Shown here piece by piece: positions 1 through 6,789 of a stretch of 10,852 nucleotides of DNA. The notes under the pieces are model-generated. The model saw only the letters and a program-made list of their open reading frames with translations, had not been told where the DNA came from and did no database searches. Positions within the stretch are counted from its first letter, which is position 1. Each line of letters starts with the position of its first letter. The stretch spans positions 1 through 10,852 of the forward strand of contig JAOAHW010000227.1 of assembly GCA_026415015.1 (NCBI GenBank), read 5' to 3'. The translations under genes were made by a program, and so were the position numbers. Source of the DNA: Syntrophorhabdaceae bacterium (GTDB lineage Bacteria > Desulfobacterota > Syntrophorhabdia > Syntrophorhabdales > Syntrophorhabdaceae).

Positions 1-629
1 CCATAGACAGGCAGTTCCATATCTGCAAGGGCATTGGTTATGATAAGGGGGATGAGTTTTTCAGGAAACTGGTATGGGCCATAATTATTGGAACACCTTG
101 TTATCATGACATGCATGTTAAATGTATGAAAATATGCCATAACCAGCATATCTGCCGATGCCTTAGAGGCAGAATAAGGGCTATTAGGTGAAAGAGGGGT
201 ATCTTCACGGAACTTGCCCTCAGGACCCAATGAACCATATACCTCGTCAGTAGATATCTGGACAAAGTTTTTAATACCTTTTTTCTTTGTCATCTCAAGG
301 ATATTGAATGTGCCGTTGATGTTTGTCCTTATAAAGGCATCAGGCTCCATAATACTCCTGTCCACATGGGATTCAGCAGCAAAATTTATAACACCATAGA
401 TATCCTCAGACTCAAAGACACTCTCCAATCCTGCCTTATCTGCAATGTCAGCCTTGATAAACTTGTATCTTTTGTCTTGCTCTATGTCCTTTAGATTTTC
501 AAGATTACCAGCATATGTGAGCTTATCCATGTTTATTATGTTGTATTGATACTTTGAGAGCATATGCCTTACAAAATTACTTCCTATAAAACCACAACCA
601 CCTGTCACAAGAATAGTCTTATTATCCAT
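1..629 (-). CDS. rfbB: dTDP-glucose 4,6-dehydratase, 5' part (C-terminus beyond the left edge)
   Basis: Converts dTDP-glucose to dTDP-4-keto-6-deoxyglucose, the second step of dTDP-rhamnose and related deoxysugar synthesis, in the cytoplasm. The first 209 codons are present. The NAD-binding Rossmann motif GGCGFIG is at residues 10-16, NMDKLTYAGN (the cofactor-specificity region) at 33-42, and AAESHVDRS at 84-92. The STDEVYG catalytic segment is at 126-132 (Asp128 and Glu129 as the dehydratase acid/base pair), and YSASK with Tyr152 and Lys156 at 152-156. These motifs are diagnostic of RmlB within the extended SDR family. The frame stays open to the left edge, and a full protein is about 330-350 residues, so roughly 40% is missing. 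The ATG overlaps the stop of the upstream cupin gene by 8 bp, and the strong ribosome site GGAGAGGAAGG precedes it inside that gene, so translation is probably coupled. Other SDR sugar dehydratases are possible, but the motif set strongly favours RmlB. Confidence 0.95.
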   Translation of the reverse strand, partial: MDNKTILVTGGCGFIGSNFVRHMLSKYQYNIINMDKLTYAGNLENLKDIEQDKRYKFIKADIADKAGLESVFESEDIYGVINFAAESHVDRSIMEPDAFIRTNINGTFNILEMTKKKGIKNFVQISTDEVYGSLGPEGKFREDTPLSPNSPYSASKASADMLVMAYFHTFNMHVMITRCSNNYGPYQFPEKLIPLIITNALADMELPVY

Positions 630-1077
630 CCTTCCTCTCCCAGCTATATGGTATGTCGTTTACATGAGGATCCAGCCTGTATTCATCTGGATTCTCCCTG
701 TTGTATGGTTCTGTAGGTATATTTATCACTATTGCCTCTTCCTCACTAATACACTTCCAGCCATGATAGACCATCTTTGGTACCTTTACTATAATGGGCC
801 TGTAATCACCGAGAAAAAACTCATTCACCTCTCCCTTTGTAGGAGAATCTTCCCTGTCATCGTATAAAACAAGCTTCAGCATTCCTTTAACACAGACAAT
901 AAAATCATCCTGTAGCTTATGGTAATGCCATGCCTTCACCACATGGGGATAGGTTGTGGTCATATAGACCTGACCGAACTTGGTAAAATCCTCATCATCG
1001 CATCTTAGTATCTCCATAAGCCTACCCCTCTCATCAGGTATAAGCCTCAATTGCTTTACTACCACGTCCTTTATCAT
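622..1077 (-). CDS. dTDP-4-dehydrorhamnose 3,5-epimerase-like cupin (RmlC family, variant)
   Basis: A 151-residue single-domain cupin related to RmlC, which epimerises C3 and C5 of dTDP-4-keto-6-deoxyglucose. Its position between rfbA and rfbB supports a nucleotide-sugar role. I chose the ATG at 1077 because AGAAAGGGG lies just upstream. The frame is open to 1125, but those 16 extra residues overlap the end of rfbA and look like translated leader. The segment KAWHYHK (residues 48-54) aligns with the RGLHFQ segment of canonical RmlC, keeping the catalytic-type His51 but with Lys for Arg. HGWK at 105-108 matches the AHGF turn. Where canonical enzymes have FxYK with the catalytic tyrosine, this protein reads IVINIPTEPYN (116-126), so the tyrosine seems absent. 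It may be an epimerase of altered specificity or a keto-isomerase. The family assignment is secure; the exact reaction is not, so no symbol is given. Confidence 0.85.
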   Translation of the reverse strand: MIKDVVVKQLRLIPDERGRLMEILRCDDEDFTKFGQVYMTTTYPHVVKAWHYHKLQDDFIVCVKGMLKLVLYDDREDSPTKGEVNEFFLGDYRPIIVKVPKMVYHGWKCISEEEAIVINIPTEPYNRENPDEYRLDPHVNDIPYSWERKDG

Positions 1078-1093
1078 CCAAGACCCCTTTCTA

Positions 1094-1822
1094 TTATTTG
1101 TTGTTTGCCCCTGTCTGCGACACAAGGATATTTGCCCTCAAGAGAGACTCAAAGGTCCCTGCATCTGTCCACCAGCCATTGAGCATCTCCCATGTCATTG
1201 TACCTTCCTGGACATAGGCATTATTCACATCTGTTATCTCAAGCTCCCCCCTATCAGAGGGTTTGAGTGTCTTTACTATATCAAAGACCCTTTCATCATA
1301 CATATATATGCCTATTACAGCGAGGTTACTCTTAGGCTGTTTTGGTTTTTCCACAATGTTGACGAGCCTCCCATCAACTATCTCAGCAACACCGAACCTC
1401 TCAGGGTCAGGGACCTCTTTAAGCATTATCTTTGCACCCTTACCCTGTTTTTCAAAATCCTTAACCGCCTTGATTATGTTTTTCTCTATAATATTGTCAC
1501 CGAGGACAACACATATAGGCTGACCATCAGCAAAATACTCTGCCAGGGCCAATGCAGCGGCAATGCCACCCTCGCCCTCCTGGTATGTATAGTTTATATG
1601 TTTCAGGCCAAACTCCTTTCCATTTCCAAGGAGCCTTAAGAAATCCCCTGCATGATTTCCTCCTGTTACAATCATTATATCTGTTATGCCTGCATTTATC
1701 AGGGTCTCAATGGGATAGTAGATCATGGGTTTTTCATAGATAGGTAGTAGGTGTTTATTTGTGATCTTTGTAAGGGGGTATAGTCTTGTCCCAAGGCCAC
1801 CGGCAAGGATAATACCTTTCAT
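1094..1822 (-). CDS. rfbA: Glucose-1-phosphate thymidylyltransferase (short form)
   Basis: Makes dTDP-glucose from dTTP and glucose-1-phosphate, the committed step for dTDP-deoxysugars. The 242 residues carry the nucleotidyltransferase signature AGGLGTRLYP at 7-16 and a lysine in NKHLLP at 22-27. KPMIYYP is at 31-37, VLGDN with the metal-binding Asp109 at 106-110, VEKP at 157-160 and GWWTDAGT with Asp220 at 216-223. Canonical RmlA is about 290 residues; this is the shorter class, which lacks the C-terminal helical region linked to the allosteric site, so feedback control by dTDP-rhamnose may differ (inference). The start is fixed by a very strong Shine-Dalgarno that contains the stop codon of lptD. 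The next gene on the strand begins 16 bp after its stop. A different sugar-1-phosphate specificity cannot be excluded, but the rfbB neighbour supports glucose-1-phosphate. Confidence 0.93.
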   Translation of the reverse strand: MKGIILAGGLGTRLYPLTKITNKHLLPIYEKPMIYYPIETLINAGITDIMIVTGGNHAGDFLRLLGNGKEFGLKHINYTYQEGEGGIAAALALAEYFADGQPICVVLGDNIIEKNIIKAVKDFEKQGKGAKIMLKEVPDPERFGVAEIVDGRLVNIVEKPKQPKSNLAVIGIYMYDERVFDIVKTLKPSDRGELEITDVNNAYVQEGTMTWEMLNGWWTDAGTFESLLRANILVSQTGANNK

Positions 1823-1830
1823 ATCTTGTC

Positions 1831-1840
1831 TCCTCCTTTA
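1831..1840 (-). promoter_or_regulatory. Strong Shine-Dalgarno of rfbA overlapping the lptD stop codon
   Basis: Read on the minus strand the site is TAAAGGAGGA, an almost full anti-16S match, followed by 8 bases and then the rfbA ATG at 1822. Its first three bases are the TAA stop of lptD, so ribosomes ending lptD finish on the rfbA initiation site. This supports translational coupling and fixes the rfbA start. Confidence 0.8.
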
Positions 1841-3877
1841 TCTCATCTTTGTAATACCTGCAAGGTCAAAGGCAAACCTGAAGCTTGTATCCCTTGGCCT
1901 TTGTGTCTGCACAAGGGTTAATGTAATTGCCCAACAACTGGGGTGATAGGTCAGTTGATACAGTGTGTCTATCCATACAGCATCCCTGAAAGAATACCTT
2001 ATTTGATACCTCCCGTCTATATCTTTGTATGTCCCACCTAAATCAAGATAGATCTGGTTGTCAAGATACTTTGTATATGTATGAGATAGATTAACCCTGT
2101 ATATATTAGGTTGGGAGTGGCTCAGAGAGTTCTTTATTGTCTTAAACCCCTCGCCATAGGTGCTAAAGACGCTCTCGTGGATAAAAGACGTATCCTCCCT
2201 CAAATAGAATGTGAGCCTGCCCTTTGTATCTGAGAACCTCCTGCCATATCCTTCATAGAGGTTTGATGGACTTAAAGTACCTGATAGACCATAGGTCTGC
2301 TCGATCTGCATAAAAGAGACCTCCTTTGTCTCACCTGGAGAAAAATGGTTTAGATAGTGATTCAAAGAATATGTCAATACATTGGCCTTGTAGATCCTGT
2401 CATAGGGGTCTATATAAGGCAGATCCCTGTATGATGAATTGGGTATGAAGATATACTTGACCTCAGGTTTTATAAGACTCTGATAACCTGATATCCTTCC
2501 CTTATCTGAATAATAGTCTCTTATGAGCTGGATATTAGCATCACCCTGGACCCTGAAGGTCTGTCTCATCTGTGTTGTCTTTGTGTCTGAGCCTGCCTTA
2601 TTTATGAGATAACCTGTCTCATAGGCCTTACCACTGAAGAGGAGATTCAAGCCATTCCAAGAATATGGGAGCTGAAGCCTTGGCTCAAAGCTTAGCCTCG
2701 AATACTTATCCCCCACCTCCCTATAAAAATTAGTCATGCTCGAGGAGAGGTCAAAAAAGAACCTATCCTTGAGGATAGGAAAAGACTCAGTAAAGTATGT
2801 CATATATGGTGCATACTTAAAGGTCATGTCATTATCTTTTATTAGGAGGTTTTTAAAATACACCATCTCATATGTAAATAGTGAATTCTTAAAGGGCTTC
2901 TCAAAATAGAGGGTTGATTTCAAGAGCGCCTCGCTCTTTTCATTTACCTTTGTAGAGAGGTCTTTCAGATAGTCTTTATCCGAGATGTGGTCTACATCCA
3001 TCTTAAATTTTAAATCACCAATAACATCCTGTTCGTGCCTGCCTTTTATCCTGTATCTTGTATGTTTATAGTCTTTGTCATCCATAATAGCAGTATACCA
3101 CTGGCCTTTTGTATCCTCGGTGATGGAATACCTGAATTCGGATCCAAAATTAAAGCCCCTCTGTTCTATAAAATCAAGAGATAGCGTTGCGTCCTTGTCA
3201 CGGGCTATGGCCCAGAAGAATGAATTCTTTACTATGAAACCATCTCTGCTGGATGTGGAGAATTCAGGCATAAGAAAACCTGACTGTCTCTCGGTCTTCA
3301 CAGGGAATATACCATAGGGTAGATAGAAAATCGGTATATCAAGTATATAAAAGACAGTCCCCTTTGTCTTTGCATAGCCCTCAATAGTGATATCCACGTC
3401 CTTTGCCTGAAACTTCCATTCAGGTTTCTTGGGGTCGCATGTTGTGATCTCACCCGCCTTTATGTTATATGACGAGTTACCTGTCTTTTCTATTTTATCC
3501 CCGGCAAAACTGAAGTTGCCCTTCTTAATAAATATCTTGCCCTTCTCTACAGTGCCTTTTCTTGTAAACAGATTGAGGTAAAGCCTCTCGCACTGAAGCA
3601 TATCCTCCTCATCCTGAAACACTACATTCCCCTGGGCTTCAATATCACCATTTTGATCATCATAAACAATAGAATCCGCAGTAAGGCGCCTGCTGCCTTC
3701 TATAAGTTCCACTCCTCCCCTGGCTGTGTATATGCCTTTTTCACCATTATATTCGAGAAAATATGCAGATATATCTACAGGTTTATTGACCGGTGATTTT
3801 AATTCAAACCTCTTAGCATGGGCGGTAATAGGAAAAAAAAACAATAATATTAATATTAATACCTTAAAAAACCTCAT
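1838..3877 (-). CDS. lptD: LPS-assembly outer-membrane protein LptD
   Basis: Outer-membrane beta-barrel that, with the lipoprotein LptE, inserts lipopolysaccharide into the outer leaflet. The 679-residue product has a signal peptide (about residues 1-21: RFFK, a Leu/Ile/Phe-rich core, then AHA before Lys22). A periplasmic OstA/LptA-like jellyroll follows at about 35-170 (YTARGGVELIEGSRRLTAD at 50-68, GNVVF at 83-87). Next is the family hallmark DIPIFYLPYGIFPV (180-193) with SGFLMPEF (199-206), then a C-terminal barrel of alternating aromatic strands. Cys147 in TTCDPKKPEW and Cys648 in HPSCWAIT match the second long-range disulfide pair of E. coli LptD (Cys173-Cys725). The first pair is not seen: the position before Cys648 is Ser and no cysteine lies near the mature N-terminus. 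Shorter than E. coli LptD (784). The start overlaps the end of folC by 14 bp and is fixed by the signal peptide. Confidence 0.95.
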   Translation of the reverse strand: MRFFKVLILILLFFFPITAHAKRFELKSPVNKPVDISAYFLEYNGEKGIYTARGGVELIEGSRRLTADSIVYDDQNGDIEAQGNVVFQDEEDMLQCERLYLNLFTRKGTVEKGKIFIKKGNFSFAGDKIEKTGNSSYNIKAGEITTCDPKKPEWKFQAKDVDITIEGYAKTKGTVFYILDIPIFYLPYGIFPVKTERQSGFLMPEFSTSSRDGFIVKNSFFWAIARDKDATLSLDFIEQRGFNFGSEFRYSITEDTKGQWYTAIMDDKDYKHTRYRIKGRHEQDVIGDLKFKMDVDHISDKDYLKDLSTKVNEKSEALLKSTLYFEKPFKNSLFTYEMVYFKNLLIKDNDMTFKYAPYMTYFTESFPILKDRFFFDLSSSMTNFYREVGDKYSRLSFEPRLQLPYSWNGLNLLFSGKAYETGYLINKAGSDTKTTQMRQTFRVQGDANIQLIRDYYSDKGRISGYQSLIKPEVKYIFIPNSSYRDLPYIDPYDRIYKANVLTYSLNHYLNHFSPGETKEVSFMQIEQTYGLSGTLSPSNLYEGYGRRFSDTKGRLTFYLREDTSFIHESVFSTYGEGFKTIKNSLSHSQPNIYRVNLSHTYTKYLDNQIYLDLGGTYKDIDGRYQIRYSFRDAVWIDTLYQLTYHPSCWAITLTLVQTQRPRDTSFRFAFDLAGITKMR

Positions 3878-5129
3878 CTAACAGCTTTTTTGCCTCTCCA
3901 ACTGTATATAGGGAACCTGTTATCAATATCAGTTCATCTTTTCCTGCCAATGTCATGGCTTTATTAAGTGCAGATTTTACATCTTCTGTGACAATACAGT
4001 TATCTACTAAGTTTGCCATCTTGTATGGAGACAATGCCCTCTGTGTGTCAGGCTTTGTGAATATAACAGTATCAACGATGGGTATAAGTCTTTTAAGCAT
4101 ACCCTTATAGTCTTTATCGGCCAGGACCCCAAAGATAAGTATCTTTCTTGTATTGACATATCGGGCCTCAATAAACTGAGAAAGGACTCCAATGGCATGG
4201 AGATTATGGGCACCGTCTAATATAATTGTAGGTTCCCTCCTTACTACCTCCAGCCTCCCAGGCCACTTAACATTAGCAAGGCCATTATAGATAGCCCTGT
4301 CTGGGATATTATAGCCGTTTTCTGCCAATAGTTCTATTACGCATAATGCTATGGAGGCATTGTTTAACTGATGGTCACCCATTAGGTTTATGTATAAATC
4401 CTCAAGGGTCTTTTTATGGCCTCCATATGTCATAACCTGTTCATCTTGTTTTTTGTAGAAAAAATCCCTGCCCAGGATTAACAAAGGACTTGACCTCTGG
4501 CCGGCAACCTCTTCAATTACTGAAATCGACCTTTTATCAACACCTGTCACAACAGGAATACGCTCCTTTATTATCCCTGATTTTTCCCTTGCCACCTCCT
4601 CTAAGCTATTGCCGAGATAATCGGTGTGGTCAAGCTCCACATTCGTTATAATGCTTACCAAAGGTAATATCACATTTGTAGAGTCAAGTCTCCCGCCAAG
4701 CCCTACCTCTATTATGGCAATATCCACTTTCTTGCGATAAAAATACTCAAAGGCCATGGCTGTGGTAAAATCAAAATAGCTGAATTTTCTTTTTGTACCC
4801 CTTCTCTCTATCTTTTCCCTGATAAAATCTATAATCTCGACTATATCACTGTCATCAATCTCCTTTTCATCTATGACAATCCTCTCATTGAATCTAACAA
4901 GGTGCGGGGATGTGTATTTCCCGACCCTGTATCCTGATTCTTTCATGATAAAGGATAGCATGGTGGACACAGATCCTTTACCGTTTGTCCCTGCCACATG
5001 GACACATTTTAGTTTATTTTGGGGATTGTCAATGGATTCGAGGATCCATTTTATATTATCGAGACCGAATAAAATCCCTGATCTTTCAAGACCTGATAGA
5101 TATTCCATAGATTCGGAATATCCCTTCAT
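3864..5129 (-). CDS. folC: Bifunctional folylpolyglutamate synthase / dihydrofolate synthase
   Basis: A cytoplasmic Mur-ligase-family enzyme that joins L-glutamate to dihydropteroate and/or adds further glutamates to folates, using ATP. The 421 residues are full length for the family. The P-loop HVAGTNGKGS is at 44-53 and YTSPHLVRFNERI at 72-84. EVGLGGRLDSTN is at 141-152, ITNVELDHTDYLG at 161-173, and REKSGI, containing the lysine usually carbamylated in Mur ligases, at 181-186. GDHQ is at 251-254, GRLE at 291-294, DGAHN in the C-terminal domain at 305-309, and TGSLYTVGE near the end at 404-412. The ATG overlaps the accD TGA as ATGA, and the gene runs 14 bp into lptD. Sequence alone does not show whether both activities are present. 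Confidence 0.95.
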   Translation of the reverse strand: MKGYSESMEYLSGLERSGILFGLDNIKWILESIDNPQNKLKCVHVAGTNGKGSVSTMLSFIMKESGYRVGKYTSPHLVRFNERIVIDEKEIDDSDIVEIIDFIREKIERRGTKRKFSYFDFTTAMAFEYFYRKKVDIAIIEVGLGGRLDSTNVILPLVSIITNVELDHTDYLGNSLEEVAREKSGIIKERIPVVTGVDKRSISVIEEVAGQRSSPLLILGRDFFYKKQDEQVMTYGGHKKTLEDLYINLMGDHQLNNASIALCVIELLAENGYNIPDRAIYNGLANVKWPGRLEVVRREPTIILDGAHNLHAIGVLSQFIEARYVNTRKILIFGVLADKDYKGMLKRLIPIVDTVIFTKPDTQRALSPYKMANLVDNCIVTEDVKSALNKAMTLAGKDELILITGSLYTVGEAKKLLDEVF

Positions 5130-5992
5130 GGCCTAATCAGTGTTAATATCTTATGTAGTTGTTTTTTTAGCTCCTTTCTGCTTATTATCATATCAACCAT
5201 CCCATGCTCAAGGAGATATTCAGCCCTTTGAAAGCCCTGGGGGAGCTCCTCTTTTATTGTCTCTTTTATAACCCTCGGGCCTGCAAAACCAATCATGGCC
5301 TTGGGTTCTGCTATTATTATATCGCCAAGCATGCCCATACTTGCTGTTACACCACCTAAAGTTGGGTCAGTAAGGACAGTAATATATGGGATCCCATTGA
5401 ATTTCAATCTTTTTATCGCGCCTGAGACCTTTGCCATCTGCATAAGGGAGAGTATGCCCTCCTGCATCCTTGCCCCACCAGAAGAACAGAAGATTATTAC
5501 TGGTAGATGTTCCTCTGCACCTTTTTCCAGGATCCTTGTTATCTTTTCACCTACCACAGAGCCAAGGCTACCTCCCATAAATGAGAAATCAAATATCGCA
5601 GTCAGGACTTTAATGCCGTTTATCTTGCCCTGACCACATAAAACAGCATCGAGTTTTTTGATCTGTCCCTGGGTCTCCTCAAGCCTTAATTTATAAGACT
5701 TTGTATCTTTAAATTTAAGAAAATCTACAGGCTCAATTTTGCTGAATAACTCTACAAAAGACCCCTCATCGAATGTGAGGTTGATCCTTTCCTCAACAGA
5801 TATGGGGAAATGATAATAACACTTGGGACATATATGCTGATTTCTCTCCACCTCTTTTTTGTAGAGAAGCTCCTGACATGAACTGCACTTAATCCACAGG
5901 GATTCTTCCTTCTCAGCCTTTTTAATCTCCCTATCTATATCTATCTTTTTATGCGGTTTTTCCTCTTTATCTTTTCTTCTAAAAAAGCCCAT
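5126..5992 (-). CDS. accD: Acetyl-CoA carboxylase carboxyltransferase subunit beta
   Basis: The beta subunit of the carboxyltransferase half of acetyl-CoA carboxylase. It works with AccA to move the carboxyl group from biotin on AccB to acetyl-CoA, giving malonyl-CoA for fatty-acid synthesis. The 288 residues open with a basic stretch, then an N-terminal four-cysteine zinc ribbon (Cys36, Cys39, Cys55, Cys58) typical of bacterial AccD. The crotonase-like core follows, with SSGGARMQEG at 170-179 and PTLGGVTASMGMLGD at 210-224, which form the oxyanion and CoA site, and AGPRVIKET at 237-245. Length and motifs are normal. It is the first gene of the minus-strand operon. Its ATG is preceded by AAGAGG (plus-strand positions 6000-6005), and a promoter candidate sits just upstream. 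accA is not in the window. The accD-folC pairing is common in diverse bacteria. Confidence 0.96.
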   Translation of the reverse strand: MGFFRRKDKEEKPHKKIDIDREIKKAEKEESLWIKCSSCQELLYKKEVERNQHICPKCYYHFPISVEERINLTFDEGSFVELFSKIEPVDFLKFKDTKSYKLRLEETQGQIKKLDAVLCGQGKINGIKVLTAIFDFSFMGGSLGSVVGEKITRILEKGAEEHLPVIIFCSSGGARMQEGILSLMQMAKVSGAIKRLKFNGIPYITVLTDPTLGGVTASMGMLGDIIIAEPKAMIGFAGPRVIKETIKEELPQGFQRAEYLLEHGMVDMIISRKELKKQLHKILTLIRP

Positions 5993-6019
5993 AACATTAC
6001 CTCTTGATTTTTCCGTGAA

Positions 6020-6048
6020 AAACTACCAAAATAAATACATCATGTCAA
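6020..6048 (-). promoter_or_regulatory. Probable sigma-70-like promoter of the accD-folC-lptD-rfb operon
   Basis: On the minus strand a consensus -35 box TTGACA (6043-6048) is followed by a 17-bp spacer and TAGTTT (6020-6025, three of six -10 consensus bases). Transcription would start near 6012-6013, leaving a leader of about 20 bases with AAGAGG at 6000-6005 ahead of the accD ATG. The perfect -35 and ideal spacing are in favour; the weak -10 is against. The -35 box covers the likely start codon of the divergent hydrolase gene. Confidence 0.45.
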
Positions 6049-6662
6049 CAAAAAGGGTAATTATAGAATCTGACTATCGGCTTGAGGCCCTTATAAACGA
6101 AAAAAACAATGGTTCAGGCGTTGTTATATGCCATCCCCATCCCCTCTATGGTGGTTGTATGGACAATAATGTAGTTAATGCCATTGAAAGGGGTTTCTCT
6201 GAAAAGGGGTTCACCACTTTAAAGTTTAATTTTAGGGGCGTAGGGGCAAGTAGCGGTTATTATGATGACGGTATTGGTGAGGTCCAGGATGTAATAGCTG
6301 CAGCAGCCTATCTTAAAAAGCTGTTGAAAGAAGATGCCCATATTATGCTTGCCGGATATTCATTCGGTGCTTGGGTATGTACCAGGGCTGCCATGAAAAT
6401 GGGAGATATAAAAATTATGTTTATCGTGGCCTATCCATTCTCAGTCTATGATTCTGCCCCTCTTAAAGAATTCTCAGGGAGGATATTTTTTGTAGGCGGT
6501 AAATACGATGACTTAGCCCCTGTAGAACCCCTCTTAAAACTATATAAAGAGCTACCAATAGTAGAAAAGTACCTTAAAATCATCGAAACAGACCACTTTT
6601 TCTTTAGAAAAGAGACTGAAATCATCCAATTTATAAAAGAGAATATACCTTCTCCATCTTAG
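6042..6662 (+). CDS. Alpha/beta hydrolase of the HPHPLYGG (COG2945-like) family
   Basis: A cytoplasmic alpha/beta-hydrolase of 206 residues; the substrate is unknown. HPHPLYGG at 31-38 probably supplies the oxyanion hole. NFRGVGAS is at 63-70, followed by an acidic stretch to GE at 79-80. The nucleophile elbow GYSFGA at 105-110 carries Ser107. A late acidic residue sits in GGKYDDLAP (152-160, Asp156 or Asp157), and His185 in TDHFFF completes the triad. This motif set matches the small hydrolase family often annotated as 'predicted hydrolase', and no signal peptide is seen. An in-frame GTG at 6015 would add nine residues, but related proteins usually begin near this ATG, so I prefer 6042. Neither start has a clear Shine-Dalgarno. 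The gene is divergent from accD across a gap of about 50 bp and stands alone ahead of ileS. The family is confident, the function unknown. Confidence 0.88.
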   Translation: MSTKRVIIESDYRLEALINEKNNGSGVVICHPHPLYGGCMDNNVVNAIERGFSEKGFTTLKFNFRGVGASSGYYDDGIGEVQDVIAAAAYLKKLLKEDAHIMLAGYSFGAWVCTRAAMKMGDIKIMFIVAYPFSVYDSAPLKEFSGRIFFVGGKYDDLAPVEPLLKLYKELPIVEKYLKIIETDHFFFRKETEIIQFIKENIPSPS

Positions 6663-6673
6663 AGAATAAGGTC

Positions 6674-6702
6674 TTGAATAGATAGCCTGTTTATGCTAAT
6701 TT
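6674..6702 (+). promoter_or_regulatory. Possible promoter for ileS-lspA
   Basis: TTGAAT (6674-6679), a 17-bp spacer and TAATTT (6697-6702) preceded by TGC, which gives an extended -10 look. Each hexamer is an imperfect match. The site fits as the promoter of ileS, leaving a leader of about 80 bases. No T-box features such as a specifier stem or antiterminator consensus are visible in this short leader. Confidence 0.3.
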
Positions 6703-6786
6703 TTCTAAAACTGCTCGGCACTCAGCGCATAAAAAAATCCAGATAACCTGACCGCTGAAGAAGCCAAAGGCATCAAAAAAGGATAA
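6686..6786 (+). pseudogene. Possible frameshifted coding remnant
   Basis: Adding one A to the seven-A run at 6731-6737 joins two short frames into one open stretch of about 34 codons. It runs from 6686 to the TAA at 6784-6786 and ends KNPDNLTAEEAKGIKKG. The tail has the composition of a charged helix and faintly recalls the 'KNPENLT' segment of ISL3-type transposases. The bases around 6711-6770 are richer in G+C than most nearby spacer sequence. No start codon or repeats are seen. It could equally be ordinary leader DNA of ileS. Confidence 0.15.
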
Positions 6787-6789
6787 AAT

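Noticed and set aside
790..795. TATAAT on the plus strand within the cupin gene
   Set aside because: No -35 at proper spacing and no plus-strand gene downstream; chance in AT-rich DNA.
980..1639. Long plus-strand open frame (219 codons) opposite the cupin and rfbA genes
   Set aside because: It is antisense to two well-supported genes and spans their boundary, and its translation has no domain-like pattern. Other open frames opposite rfbB, lptD, folC, accD and ileS were dropped for the same reason.
2922..2938. Perfect 7-bp inverted repeat AAGAGCG-CCT-CGCTCTT followed by TT on the plus strand
   Set aside because: It looks like a terminator for the plus strand, but it lies in the middle of lptD coding sequence (minus strand), has a very short T-run, and no plus-strand gene ends there. 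Probably chance.
6015..6041. GTG start extending the hydrolase by nine residues
   Set aside because: No Shine-Dalgarno, and the extra residues are not typical of the family; the ATG at 6042 is preferred, though not proven.
6663..6789. T-box or other riboswitch leader for ileS
   Set aside because: The gap is only 127 bp, has no terminator/antiterminator pair and no T-box consensus.
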